Shown: piece by piece, positions 15,775 through 24,617 of the stretch
Position numbering within the stretch: position 1 is the first letter of the stretch
How the letters are laid out: every line of letters begins with the position of its first letter
Assembly (NCBI GenBank): GCA_040218145.1
Contig: JAVJQK010000048.1
Location: 62,001-126,000 of the forward strand
DNA length: 64,000 nucleotides
Direction of reading: 5' to 3'
Source of the DNA: Sandaracinaceae bacterium
GTDB taxonomy: Bacteria; Myxococcota_A; Polyangia; Polyangiales; Sandaracinaceae
Translations under genes and position numbers: made by a program
Notes under the pieces: generated by a model
Told to the model about the DNA's origin: nothing
Database searches by the model: none
Seen by the model: only the letters and a program-made list of their open reading frames with translations

Positions 15775-17676
15775 TCAGCCCGTGCGCGGCCCGGCGTCGA
15801 GCGCGCTCGAGAGGATCGCGTGGAGCTGGCGGAAGCCGAACGGCTTCTGCAGGAAGAACGTGGCGCCCTGGCCTTCCACGCGGCGGACCACGTCGGACTC
15901 CGCGTAGCCGCTCATCAGCACCACGGGGACGTCGCGGTCCGCGGCGCGCAGGCGGGCGAGCGTCTCGACGCCGTCGAGGCCCGGCATCGTCACGTCGACC
16001 AGCACCACCTCGGCGGGCTCCTGGGCGAAGGCGTCGAGCGCGCTCATGCCATCCTCGGCCGTGCGGACCTCGTAGCCGCTCGCCTGGAGCAGCGACGCGG
16101 TGGCGCTGCGGATCGCGGGCTCGTCGTCGACCACGAGGACGCGGCGCCGGCCGGACGGAGCGGCCTCGGCGCTCGCCTCGAACGCGGGGGCCACGGCGTC
16201 CTCGCCCGCAGGGAGGTAGAGGTGGAAGGTCGTGCCCCGGCCGGGCGCGCTCTCGACGCGGATGCCGCCGCCGTGCCCGCGCACGATGCCGAGCGTGGCG
16301 GCCAGCCCGAGCCCGCGGCCCGTGAACTTCGTGGTGAAGAACGGCTCGAAGATCCGCGCCCGCGTCTCCTCGTCCATGCCCACGCCGTCGTCCGCGACCT
16401 CCAGCCAGACCATCGGCCCGCTGCGCGTCTCGGGCGTGACGGCCGCCCCGGACCAGTCGAGCGCCGCCGCGTCCCGAACCGCGCCTCGCACCCGCAGCGT
16501 CCCGGCCCCCTCGGGCATCGCCTCGGTCCCGTTGATCAGCAGGTTCATGATCACCTGCTGCAGCTGCGAGCGGTCGCCCATCACGGGGCGGAGTGAGGGC
16601 GCGAGATCGAGCTCGAGGCGCACGTTCTTGGGCGCCGACGCGCTGACGAGCTGCCAGGTCTCGCCGATCAGCGCCGCGATCGGCACGCGCTCGCGCACGA
16701 GCGCGCCGCGCCCCGCGTAGGCGAGCATCTGGCGACAGAGGTCGGCCGCCTTCGCGCAGGCCATCTCGATCTGATCGTGCGCGCCGGTCTCGCCGTCGGA
16801 GCCGCGCAGGCGCGCCATCTGGACGTTGACCAGCACGCTCGTCAGCAGGTTGTTGAAGTCGTGCGCGATGCCGCCGGCGAGCAGGCCGAGCCCCTCGAGG
16901 CGCTGCGTCTCCTGCATCTTGCGCTCGAGCGCCAGGCGCGCCTCCTCGGCGTGCTTCCGCTCCGTGACGTCGCGCGCGTAGCTGAGGAGGACCTCCACGC
17001 TGCCGTCCGGCTCGACCAGCGGCACGACGCGCGACGCGTAGCTCCGCGCCCCCTCGGGGGTGGGGAACTCGAACTCCTTCGCGCCCTCGCGCCCGGTCTC
17101 GAAGACCTCGCGGTAGACGCCCTGGAAGTACTGCACCAGCTCGTCGGGCATGCCGAGCTGAACGTGATCCTTCCCCTCGAAGTCCGCCGGCGCCATGCCC
17201 GTGGCCGCGGTGATCGCGCGGTTGACGAAGACGTGCCGGTACTGCCGGTCGATCATCGCGATGATGTCCGGCGACTCCTCGACGATCTGCTCGAAGCGCG
17301 AGGTCGGCCGGGGCGCGTCGAGCCGCGCCGAGAGCCCCACGACGAGGTCGTCGGAGTCCGGCTCGCGCCGGAGGCTGAGCGCGTAGGGCTGCGAGCGGAG
17401 CGTGACGTCGAGGGTGACCTCCTCGTCCGTCGCCAACGCCCGCTCCACGGCGGCGCGCCAGCGCCCGGGGTCGCCGTCGATCGCGTCCCGGGGCAACACG
17501 CCCTCCCCCTCGGAGAGAGCGAGCAGCTCCCGGAAGCGCGCGGAGGCGCATCGCACCACCAGCGCCTCGCCATTCCACGACACCAGCGCGAGCGCGGCCG
17601 GAGCCGTCTCGATCCAGTGACGCCGGATGTCGCCGTTCTCACGCAATGGATCCCGACTCTGCCATCGCACCCCCAC
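15775..17676 (-). CDS. PAS hybrid histidine kinase with C-terminal receiver
   Basis: 633 residues, no transmembrane segment. Order: a degenerate N-terminal PAS-like region (about 20-120), a PAS domain (FEQIVEESPDIIAMIDRQYRHVFVN, about 128-240), HisKA with His272 in GGIAHDFNNLLTS, an HATPase domain (N-box NLLINGTEAMPEG, then DDGVGM and FTGRGLGLA), and a receiver (RRVLVVDDEP, with phospho-acceptor in LVDVTMPGLDG, about 515-630). The HDFNNLL H-box is typical of cytosolic kinases whose own receiver takes the phosphate. No DNA-binding output is linked. The annotated start is the most upstream ATG; a TTG 33 nt inside is also possible. Confidence 0.9.
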   Translation of the reverse strand: MGVRWQSRDPLRENGDIRRHWIETAPAALALVSWNGEALVVRCASARFRELLALSEGEGVLPRDAIDGDPGRWRAAVERALATDEEVTLDVTLRSQPYALSLRREPDSDDLVVGLSARLDAPRPTSRFEQIVEESPDIIAMIDRQYRHVFVNRAITAATGMAPADFEGKDHVQLGMPDELVQYFQGVYREVFETGREGAKEFEFPTPEGARSYASRVVPLVEPDGSVEVLLSYARDVTERKHAEEARLALERKMQETQRLEGLGLLAGGIAHDFNNLLTSVLVNVQMARLRGSDGETGAHDQIEMACAKAADLCRQMLAYAGRGALVRERVPIAALIGETWQLVSASAPKNVRLELDLAPSLRPVMGDRSQLQQVIMNLLINGTEAMPEGAGTLRVRGAVRDAAALDWSGAAVTPETRSGPMVWLEVADDGVGMDEETRARIFEPFFTTKFTGRGLGLAATLGIVRGHGGGIRVESAPGRGTTFHLYLPAGEDAVAPAFEASAEAAPSGRRRVLVVDDEPAIRSATASLLQASGYEVRTAEDGMSALDAFAQEPAEVVLVDVTMPGLDGVETLARLRAADRDVPVVLMSGYAESDVVRRVEGQGATFFLQKPFGFRQLHAILSSALDAGPRTG

Positions 17677-17840
17677 ACGCGTCGAGCCGAGATCCGGGAA
17701 GGAATACTCGCCGGGCGCTGCGGCTTGAGCACGGGAGCACGGCTCGGTACTCTCGCGCGACGCGGCAAAAAGGCCGCTCGCGGGGGCGCATCGGACGCGC
17801 TCCCGGGCGCCCCGAGGCGTGCGGCAACGCGAGGAGACGA

Positions 17841-18242
17841 ATGCGAACCCGTGAGGACATCGAGGCCTTCCTGGCCCGTTCCGGTCATCCGCATCGAGAG
17901 GTGGCGGAAAACACCTGGCTGGTCAGCGACCCTTCCGAGGAGCAGGAGCACGTCGTCGTGCGGCTCGCGGACGGCTTGGTGATCTTCCGCATGAAGGTCG
18001 TGGAGCTCTCGCGGGTCCCCGCCGACCAGCGCGAGGCGTTCTACCAGACGCTGCTGCGCTTCAACGCCGAGGAGATGATCCACGGCGCGTACGGCATCTC
18101 GGACGGCGACCTCGTGCTCATCGCCACCCTGCGCGTCGAGAACCTCGACTTCAGCGAGTTCTCCGGCACGCTCGACGACTTCTCCATCGCCATGACCAAC
18201 CACCACCCGAAGCTCCGCGAGTACGTCGCGGAGAACGCCTGA
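17841..18242 (+). CDS. YbjN-domain protein
   Basis: 133 residues from ATG 17841, with GAGGAG just upstream. The pattern ENTWLVSDPSEE...VVVRLADGLVIFRMKVVEL, then FYQTLLRFNAEEMIHGAYGI and FSIAMTNHHPKL, matches the YbjN fold, which is related to type III secretion chaperones. It is cytosolic, with no catalytic residues. It lies 14 nt before pspA on the same strand, so the two probably form an operon; YbjN-type proteins are often encoded beside envelope stress genes. A role as a chaperone or adaptor for PspA is inference from position. Confidence 0.8.
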   Translation: MRTREDIEAFLARSGHPHREVAENTWLVSDPSEEQEHVVVRLADGLVIFRMKVVELSRVPADQREAFYQTLLRFNAEEMIHGAYGISDGDLVLIATLRVENLDFSEFSGTLDDFSIAMTNHHPKLREYVAENA

Positions 18243-18256
18243 GAGGTAGCGCCAAC

Positions 18257-19063
18257 ATGGGTTTCTTCGGCCGCCTGGCGACGCTCATCAAGAGCAACCT
18301 CAACGACCTGATCAGCAAATCGGAAGACCCCGAGAAGATGCTGAACCAGGTCATCGTCGACATGAATCAGCAGCTCGTCGAGGCGAAGAAGCAAGTCGCC
18401 GTGGCGATCGCCGACGAGAAGCGACTGCAGAAGCAGTACAACAACGAGAAGTCGATCACCGACGAGTGGCACAAGAAGGCCATGCTCGCGGTGCGCGCGG
18501 GTGACGACGAGCTCGCCAAAGAAGCTCTCATGCGGAAGAAGGAGCACGAGAGTCTCGCCACCGCGTTCGAGGAGCAGTGGCGCAAGCAGCAGATCGCCGT
18601 CAACTCGCTCAAGACCGCGCTCCGCGCGCTGAACAACAAGATCGAAGAGGCGAAGCGCAAGAAGAACGTGCTCATCGCCCGCAAGCGCCGCGCGGAGGCG
18701 ATGAAGTCCATCCAGGAGACCATGAGCGGTCTCTCGGACAACGCCGCGTTCGAGACCTTCGATCGCATGAGCGAGAAGATCGATCAGATCGAGGCCGAGG
18801 CCGAGGCCGGCGCGGAGCTCAGCGAGGAGTACACGGGCGACGTGCTCAAGCACAAGTTCGCCACCCTCGAGGCGACCGCCGGCGCCGACGCCGACCTCGA
18901 GACCCTCAAGCGCGAGATGGGCCTCATCCAGGAGGAGGCCCCCGCCGTCGAAGCCCGCGTCGAGGAGGCCGAGGAAGAGGCCGAGATGGACGAGGAAGAG
19001 ATGGCGGAGCTCGAGGCGGCCCTCGACGAGCTCAAGCGCCGCGAGGAGATGACGAAGGGTTAG
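18257..19063 (+). CDS. pspA: PspA/IM30 family membrane-stress protein
   Basis: 268 residues starting MGFFGRLATLIKSNLNDLISK, the amphipathic N-terminal helix that binds damaged inner membrane, followed by an almost entirely helical charged coiled coil (SEDPEKMLNQVIVDMNQQLV onward). The C-terminal 50 residues are strongly acidic (EEAEEEAEMDEEEMAELEA). PspA/IM30/Vipp1 are ESCRT-III-like membrane-remodelling proteins that keep the inner membrane sealed. No pspF, pspB or pspC gene is nearby, so control differs from the enterobacterial Psp system. The only neighbour is the YbjN-domain gene. Confidence 0.95.
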   Translation: MGFFGRLATLIKSNLNDLISKSEDPEKMLNQVIVDMNQQLVEAKKQVAVAIADEKRLQKQYNNEKSITDEWHKKAMLAVRAGDDELAKEALMRKKEHESLATAFEEQWRKQQIAVNSLKTALRALNNKIEEAKRKKNVLIARKRRAEAMKSIQETMSGLSDNAAFETFDRMSEKIDQIEAEAEAGAELSEEYTGDVLKHKFATLEATAGADADLETLKREMGLIQEEAPAVEARVEEAEEEAEMDEEEMAELEAALDELKRREEMTKG

Positions 19064-19278
19064 GCGGGCCGCGTCAGCGGCCTGCCCCCCTGCCCTTGCC
19101 CTTGCCCCTGCCCCTGCCCCCGCGAAAAAGCGGCGAGAGCACCCGGCGTAGAAGCGCGAGCCCTCCACACGGGCCCTCCCCCCCCACACCCCCGCCCCAC
19201 CACCCCACCCTCGCCACACCCCCACTCGACCCCGAGCGAGAACGCGCGACGGAAGCGTTCTTGCTCGCCGTCTGGACC
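19064..19278. repeat. Pyrimidine-rich intergenic tract with hexamer repeats
   Basis: The gap after pspA holds a GGCCGC/GCGGCC hairpin (about 19068-19084) and a TGCCCC/TTGCCC hexamer run at 19084-19121. Its complementary strand has at least six G-runs at 6-nt spacing and could form a G-quadruplex. The rest is C-rich with no open frame of interest. Confidence 0.6.
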
Positions 19279-20547
19279 GTGGCCTCCCCTGGGACGGAAC
19301 GGATACGGACGCGCCTCCTCGGCGCCGCCCTGACCTGCGCCGCGATCCTGACGAGCCCCCTGGCCGCCGCCGCGCAGACCGCGCCCGACGAAGAATCGGC
19401 GCTCGAGGACGACGCGCCCTCTCCCGCGGATCCCCCCGAAGGCGAAGACCTGCCCGTCCACCCCACCGACGCGCTCGTCGAGACGCCCGAGGCCGACCCC
19501 GACGAACAAGAGGACGACGAGGAAGAAGAAGACGGCCCCTGGGTCCGCGCCGACGCCCCCGCCCGCGTCCCACGCGGCGTCGCCTTCACCGACGAGCCGA
19601 TCAGCGCCACCGATCGCCCCCACGTGGAGCTGCGCAGCGACGACCTCGCGCTGCGCGTGGGCGTGCTGCTGACCGTGCTCGCCGACTACGCCTTCAGCCC
19701 GCCGGAGAACGAGGGCGACGGCGTCCGCATCTCGGACGCGCGCCTCGCGCTCGTGGGCGAGGCCGGCGAGGCGTGGCGCTTCACCCTGCAGGCCGACTTC
19801 GCCGAGGACCTCCCGCTCGTGGACGCGCGCGTGACCTACCGCCCGTGGAGCGCGCTCAACGTGCACGTCGGGCGCTTCAAGGTCCCCATCAGCGGGGAGC
19901 TGCTCACCTCGGCCGCCGACACCGACCTCATCGAGCGCGCCCGGGTGGTGCGCGCCCTCGCCCCGGGCCGCTCCGCGGGCGTCGAGCTGAGCGGCGAGCT
20001 CCTCGACCGGCGCCTCTTCTACCGGGCCGGCGTGTTCCACGGCGCGGTCGACCTGGCCGAGGACGGCGCGCCGGTGATCGCGACGGCGCGGCTCGGGACC
20101 CGCCTGCCCTTCGACGAGGAGAGCTGGATCGTCATCGCGGCCAACGGCGGCTGGATCGACGACGCGCTCACGCCCATCTCCTTTCTGGACGCCCCCTTCG
20201 ACGGCGAGCGCGTCGTGGCCGGCGGCGACGTGCGCCTGATCGCGGGCCCCGTCCTGATCGGGGGCGAGCTGCTCTACACCCGCCTCGACCCGGAGGGGAA
20301 CGCGAGCTTCGACGCCTGGGGCCACCACCTCACCGCGGGGGTGCAGCTGTTCCCGTTCCTGCAGCTCCTCGTCCGCTGGGACGGCTTCGAGCGCACCGAC
20401 ACGGGCGAGCGCGCCGACCTGGTGATCCCCGGGGCCACCTTCGTGGTGCCCGACTTCGCGCCGCTCCGGCTGCGCTTCAACGTCGCCATCCCCACCCGCG
20501 AGCCCGAGCAGACCCGCGTGCTCGGCGCCGCGCAGCTGGCCTTCTGA
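19279..20547 (+). CDS. Phosphate-selective porin O/P-like outer-membrane protein
   Basis: About 422 residues. GTG 19279 is chosen to give a signal peptide (RIRTRLLGAALTCAAILTSPLAAAAQ); there is no strong ribosome-binding site, and a TTG at 19261 is an alternative. A disordered acidic segment of about 90 residues comes first. Alternating beta-strand sequence follows, with porin O/P hallmarks: LADYAFSPPEN, ISDARLALVGEAGEAWRFTLQADF, WSALNVHVGRFKVPISGELLTSA, and a C-terminal TRVLGAAQLAF ending in phenylalanine as in barrel proteins. It should form a beta-barrel in the outer membrane for anion or solute passage; substrate specificity cannot be read. Confidence 0.8.
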   Translation: MASPGTERIRTRLLGAALTCAAILTSPLAAAAQTAPDEESALEDDAPSPADPPEGEDLPVHPTDALVETPEADPDEQEDDEEEEDGPWVRADAPARVPRGVAFTDEPISATDRPHVELRSDDLALRVGVLLTVLADYAFSPPENEGDGVRISDARLALVGEAGEAWRFTLQADFAEDLPLVDARVTYRPWSALNVHVGRFKVPISGELLTSAADTDLIERARVVRALAPGRSAGVELSGELLDRRLFYRAGVFHGAVDLAEDGAPVIATARLGTRLPFDEESWIVIAANGGWIDDALTPISFLDAPFDGERVVAGGDVRLIAGPVLIGGELLYTRLDPEGNASFDAWGHHLTAGVQLFPFLQLLVRWDGFERTDTGERADLVIPGATFVVPDFAPLRLRFNVAIPTREPEQTRVLGAAQLAF

Positions 20548-20565
20548 TCCTGGCACTCGGCCGCC

Positions 20566-20593
20566 TTGACTGCTGCCAAGGGGAGCTTATCGT
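20566..20593 (+). promoter_or_regulatory. Promoter of the FmdB-like gene
   Basis: TTGACT (20566-20571), 16 nt, TATCGT (20588-20593). The start codon is 24 nt downstream. Confidence 0.5.
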
Positions 20594-20616
20594 TGGCCCA
20601 GCGCGAAGGAGCTGAA

Positions 20617-20934
20617 GTGCCCACGTATGACTATGGTTGCGAGGCCTGCGGAGCCCAGTGGGAGCTCCAGCAGCGCATCACCGAAGATGCGGTCAAGAAG
20701 TGCCCGAAGTGCAAGAAGATGAAGGCGCGACGCCTCATCAGCGGCGGTAACTTCATTCTCAAGGGCAGCGGCTGGTACGCGGACCTGTACCACAAGCCGA
20801 AGGCCAGCTCGTCGAAGAAGTCCGAGTCCAAGGACAGCTCCGACGGCGGCTCGAGCAAGAGCTCCGAGTCCAAGAGCTCGGAGTCCAAGAGCTCGGACTC
20901 GGGTAGCTCCAGCAAGAAGGCCGCGAACGAGTAG
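20617..20934 (+). CDS. FmdB family zinc-ribbon protein with serine-rich tail
   Basis: 105 residues from GTG 20617, with AAGGAG at 20606-20611. The N-terminus VPTYDYGCEACGAQWELQ is typical of the family, and a zinc ribbon is formed by Cys8, Cys11, Cys29 and Cys32 (CEAC and CPKC). The segment LISGGNFILKGSGWY completes the conserved core at about residue 65. The last 40 residues are almost only Ser, Lys, Glu and Asp (for example SSKSSESKSSESKSSDS) and should be disordered. The function of FmdB-type zinc ribbons is poorly known; the name comes from a formamidase regulator. It ends 3 nt before the stop of the convergent lipoprotein gene. Confidence 0.88.
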   Translation: MPTYDYGCEACGAQWELQQRITEDAVKKCPKCKKMKARRLISGGNFILKGSGWYADLYHKPKASSSKKSESKDSSDGGSSKSSESKSSESKSSDSGSSSKKAANE

Positions 20935-20937
20935 TCG

Positions 20938-22137
20938 TCACCGGGCGAGCGCGGCGATCTCCGCCTCGCCCAGCGCGCGGTCGTAGACCCTCAGGTCCGC
21001 GATCCAGCCCTCGAACGCCTCCATCCCCGCCGCATCCCGCGCGCCGATCAGGATGTCGGAGGCGTCCGTGCGCTGGCCCGCGAAGGTCGCGAAATTGGGC
21101 GAGGCGCCGTCGAGGTAGAGGGTGAGCCCGTCGCCGTCGAAGACCATCGCGAAGTGCGTCCACCCGCCGGGGGCGAGCGGGGTCGACGAGGAGATGACGT
21201 CCCCGCTGTCGCCGCCGTAGCCGAGGGCGTGCAGGCCCATGCGCCCCTCGAGCCAGACGCGAAGCGTCGACTGGCCCGCGTCCGCGAACGGCCGGCGCAG
21301 CAGGGTCATCGACTCGCCGTCGAGCAGCGTGCGGGGCTCGACGAAGCCGGCCAGGGTGAACGCGCCGCTGGTCGCGAGATCGAGCCCCGGGACGCGCAGC
21401 ACGTCGTCGATCCCGTCGAAGCGGCACGCCGAGCCGGTCGGGCCGACGGCCTCGTGGCTCGGGCAGCTCGCGCCGTCGCAGATCGGGGCCGGCCCCTCGG
21501 CCGCGTTGCGGGGCGCGGCGCCGCCGGCGCACTCGAGCTCGAAGACGGGCCCGGGCGGCGCGGCGCCGACGCACCCCTCCACCGCCGAGCAGGTGGCCGG
21601 CGCCTCGCACGCGTCCGGGCGCGCCTCCGCCACGCAGGTCCCGCCCACGCAGCGCGCGTCGGCGCAGCTCGCCACGGGCGCGCAGTCGGCGTCGGCCGCG
21701 CACTCGGGGGGCGGGCACGAGGCCTCGGTCCCCTCCACACACTCCAGGCTGCCGCAGCCGCCGCGGATGCAGGTCTCGGTGGTCTCGTCGCAGGTCACCC
21801 CCGCGCAGCTCCGGGGGATCACCACGGTCAGGATCCGCGGGCCGTCGTGGCGAAAGACCATCGTGCGGGTCGCGATCGACTCGCCGCCCCGGGTGACGGT
21901 GACCGAGAGGCGGTAGCGACCCGGGGCGAGGTCGGGCACCTGCGCGACCCTCGTGGGCCCCTCGCCGCGCGTCGTCATCGGCGCGTTGCCGATCGCGCCC
22001 CCCGGATCGAGCGCGGTCAGCGCGGTGTCGATCTCCATGCCGGGCGTCAGATCCGTGCGCAGCTCCACGATCAGCGTGCCCGGCCCCGGCTCGCAGGCGG
22101 CGAGCGCGAGGGCGACGGCGATCGGGAGACACCGCAT
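20938..22137 (-). CDS. Lipoprotein with cysteine-rich middle and LamG domain
   Basis: 399 residues. The start at 22137 gives the compact lipoprotein signal MRCLPIAVALALAAC (Cys15); a reading 12 residues longer is possible. Residues about 15-110 form an unrecognised beta-rich domain. Next is a Cys-rich linker of EGF-like spacing (CAGVTCDETTETCIRGGCG onward). The C-terminal 190 residues are a LamG/concanavalin-like jelly roll (CRFDGIDDVLRVPGLDLATS, WTHFAMVFDGDGLTLYLDG, IADLRVYDRALGEAEI). LamG domains bind glycans or proteins, so a surface adhesion or carbohydrate-binding role is plausible. Cys-rich plus LamG lipoproteins are common in myxobacteria. Confidence 0.85.
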   Translation of the reverse strand: MRCLPIAVALALAACEPGPGTLIVELRTDLTPGMEIDTALTALDPGGAIGNAPMTTRGEGPTRVAQVPDLAPGRYRLSVTVTRGGESIATRTMVFRHDGPRILTVVIPRSCAGVTCDETTETCIRGGCGSLECVEGTEASCPPPECAADADCAPVASCADARCVGGTCVAEARPDACEAPATCSAVEGCVGAAPPGPVFELECAGGAAPRNAAEGPAPICDGASCPSHEAVGPTGSACRFDGIDDVLRVPGLDLATSGAFTLAGFVEPRTLLDGESMTLLRRPFADAGQSTLRVWLEGRMGLHALGYGGDSGDVISSSTPLAPGGWTHFAMVFDGDGLTLYLDGASPNFATFAGQRTDASDILIGARDAAGMEAFEGWIADLRVYDRALGEAEIAALAR

Positions 22138-22260
22138 TCGTACAGTGTGCCGGGCTCCACCCCCGATTGCCAACTCCGCTTCACAGGCGCGGGCGTCGGT
22201 ATTCCGTCGCCGTTTTCCTCGCCGAGATCATTGCGGAAACTCCCGCCGACACCACCACCT

Positions 22261-22291
22261 CCCGACGGTACGGGGCTTGCTCCCCGTCGGG
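22261..22291. terminator. Hairpin downstream of uvrD
   Basis: 8-bp arms CCCGACGG (22261-22268) and CCGTCGGG (22284-22291), 12 nt after the helicase stop. On the plus strand it is followed by CGTTTGTT. On the strand of uvrD it has no T-run, so any termination there would rely on the stem. Confidence 0.45.
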
Positions 22292-22303
22292 CGTTTGTTC
22301 TCC

Positions 22304-24526
22304 TCAAGCCGGCTGCAGGTAGCTGACCTGGATGGTCTTCACCCCGCCATCCGCGAACCGCACGTCCACGCGGGGCGGGGTGGTCGGCTTGATGTCGACG
22401 ATCTTGCCGACCCCGAACTTGCGGTGGGCGACGCGCATGCCCAGCTCGATCGTCTCGCCCTCGAAGTCGGAGCCCTCGGTGCGGTCCACGTAGGAGTCGC
22501 CGCTGGCCACCTTCGGCGCCTTCGGCCGCTCCCACTGGCGCTGCCCGCGGTAGCCCCGCCAGCCCTGCGAGGTGGTCGGCGCCGGCCGCCGCTGGCCGAG
22601 CCGGCGCACGTCCTCGGGGGGCAGCTCGAGCAGGAAGCGCGACTCGGTCTTCGGGAGCTTGTCGCGGAAGAGGCGCCGGGTCTGGGCCCAGGTGAGCATC
22701 AGCCGCTCCTCGGCCCGGGTCAGGGCGACGTAGGCGAGCCGCCGCTCCTCCTCGATCTGCTCCTCGTCGAGCGGCTCCTGGCCGCGCTTGAAGGGGAAGG
22801 TGTCCTCCTCCAGCCCCGCGACGAAGACGACGGGGAACTCGAGCCCCTTCGCCGCGTGCACGGTCATCAGGGTCAGCTTCTCCTCGGGCTGCTCCTCGTC
22901 GTCGCCCGCGGTGTCGAGCGTGACCGCCTCGAGGAAGTCGGTGAGCGTCAGCTCGGGGTTCTCCTCGTGCGCGAGCTGGATCGCGCCGAGCAGCTCCTCG
23001 ATGTTCTGCATGCGCGCGTCGGCTTCGGGCGTGTCCTGGTCCTTGAGCGCCTGCTTGTAGCCGGTGTCCTCGTAGACGGCGTAGGCCACGGCCGCGAGCG
23101 GGTCGCCCGACTCGAGCCGGCCCCGCAGGACGCCCATCAGGTCGACGAAGTGCTTGAAGCGCTTGCTCGGCCCGCCGCGCCCGCGCGCCGCCAGCTCGAG
23201 CGCGCGCCAGACCCCGGTGCCCGCCCTCGACGCGTTGTCGAGCAGGGTCTCGACGCTCTTCTTGCCGATGCCGCGCGCGGGCACGTTCACCACGCGCAGC
23301 AGGCTGACGTCGTCCTCGGGGTTGGTCAGCAGCCGCAGGTACGCGAGCAGGTCCTTGACCTCCGCCCGGTCGTAGAAGCGCATGCCGCCCACGATCCGGT
23401 AGGGCACGTTCGTGCGCCGGAGCTCGTCCTCGATCACGCGCGACTGGGCGTGCACGCGGTAGAACACGGCCATCTCGTCGAGCGAGCGGCCCGCGATGCG
23501 GAGCTGGCGCACCGCCTCGACGATCAGCTCCGACTCCTGCCGCTCGTCCGAGCAGGTGACCACGCTGATCGGCGCGCCCTCCTCGTTCTCCGTCCAGAGC
23601 TCCTTCGGCTCGCGGTGCACGGCGCGGGTGATGATCGCGTTCGCGGCCCTCAGGATGCGCTGCGTGCTGCGGTAGTTCTGCTCGAGCTTGATGACGGAGG
23701 TGTCCGGGAACTCCTCCTTGAAGTGCAGGATGTTGCGGCGGTCCGCGCCCCGCCATCGGTAGATGCCCTGGTCGTCGTCGCCGACCACCGTGACCTGCCG
23801 GTGCTGGGCCGCGATGGCGCGCACCAGCCGGTACTGCACGTGGTTGGTGTCCTGGAACTCGTCCACGAGCAGGTGCTTGAAGCGCCGGCCGAGCTCCACC
23901 CGGAGCGCCTCCTCGGACTCGACCGCGAGCACGAGCCGGTAGATGAGGTCGGAGAAGTCGAGCGCGTTGGCCTTGGCCATGCGCTCCTCGTACTGGGCGT
24001 AGATGCGCTGGATCTGCTCGTCGAAGACGTTGCCGACGATCATGTCGCCCGGGCCGCGGACCTCCTGCTTCTCGCGGCCGATCCGGTTGACGAGGAGCTT
24101 CGCCGCGTAGCGCTTCTCGTCCAGCTCCATGTCCTTGAGCACGCGCTTGACCATCGCGCGGCTGTCCTGGTCGTCGTAGATGGTGAAGTCCTTGCGGACC
24201 CCGACCTGATCGGCGAAGCGGCGCAGGAGCCGGGCGCAGGTCGCGTGGAAGGTGCCGACCCAGAGATCGCGCGCCCGCCCGCCGACGAGCTTGGCGAGCC
24301 GATCGCGCATCTCCTGCGCGGCCTTGTTGGTGAAGGTGACGGCGAGGATGTTCCACGGCGCCACCCCCCGCTCGGTGACCAGGTGCGCCACGCGGTAGGT
24401 GATCACGCGCGTCTTGCCGCTGCCGGCGCCCGCGAAGACCACCAACGGCCCTCCGTCGTGGAGGACCGCTTCTCGCTGGGGCGGATTCAGCCCCGCCAGA
24501 CCGGGGTCCACTGGATCGATGTTCAC
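22304..24526 (-). CDS. uvrD: UvrD/PcrA-type superfamily 1 DNA helicase
   Basis: 740 residues from GTG 24526, the start that matches the usual N-terminus (DPGLAGLNPPQREAV). All helicase motifs are visible: motif I FAGAGSGKT, motif Ia LAVTFTNKAA, motif II LLVDEFQDTN, motif III VVGDDDQGIYRWRGA, motif IV LEQNYRST, motif V LMTVHAAKGLEFPVVF and motif VI RLAYVALTRAEERL. The C-terminus has the Tudor-like segment MRVAHRKFGVGKIVDI, which in PcrA/UvrD contacts RNA polymerase. It unwinds DNA 3' to 5' in repair and in removing stalled complexes. It is divergent from the sigma-factor gene; a TAGGGT box 8 nt before the GTG suggests a leaderless mRNA. Confidence 0.95.
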   Translation of the reverse strand: MNIDPVDPGLAGLNPPQREAVLHDGGPLVVFAGAGSGKTRVITYRVAHLVTERGVAPWNILAVTFTNKAAQEMRDRLAKLVGGRARDLWVGTFHATCARLLRRFADQVGVRKDFTIYDDQDSRAMVKRVLKDMELDEKRYAAKLLVNRIGREKQEVRGPGDMIVGNVFDEQIQRIYAQYEERMAKANALDFSDLIYRLVLAVESEEALRVELGRRFKHLLVDEFQDTNHVQYRLVRAIAAQHRQVTVVGDDDQGIYRWRGADRRNILHFKEEFPDTSVIKLEQNYRSTQRILRAANAIITRAVHREPKELWTENEEGAPISVVTCSDERQESELIVEAVRQLRIAGRSLDEMAVFYRVHAQSRVIEDELRRTNVPYRIVGGMRFYDRAEVKDLLAYLRLLTNPEDDVSLLRVVNVPARGIGKKSVETLLDNASRAGTGVWRALELAARGRGGPSKRFKHFVDLMGVLRGRLESGDPLAAVAYAVYEDTGYKQALKDQDTPEADARMQNIEELLGAIQLAHEENPELTLTDFLEAVTLDTAGDDEEQPEEKLTLMTVHAAKGLEFPVVFVAGLEEDTFPFKRGQEPLDEEQIEEERRLAYVALTRAEERLMLTWAQTRRLFRDKLPKTESRFLLELPPEDVRRLGQRRPAPTTSQGWRGYRGQRQWERPKAPKVASGDSYVDRTEGSDFEGETIELGMRVAHRKFGVGKIVDIKPTTPPRVDVRFADGGVKTIQVSYLQPA

Positions 24527-24617
24527 GATGGCTGACCCTAAACCGACCCGCATCGAGAGACCAGAGCTGCCCTCGCCGCCCCTGCGGCGAAGCGGCGTCA
24601 GGGGAGCGGAGCATGCT

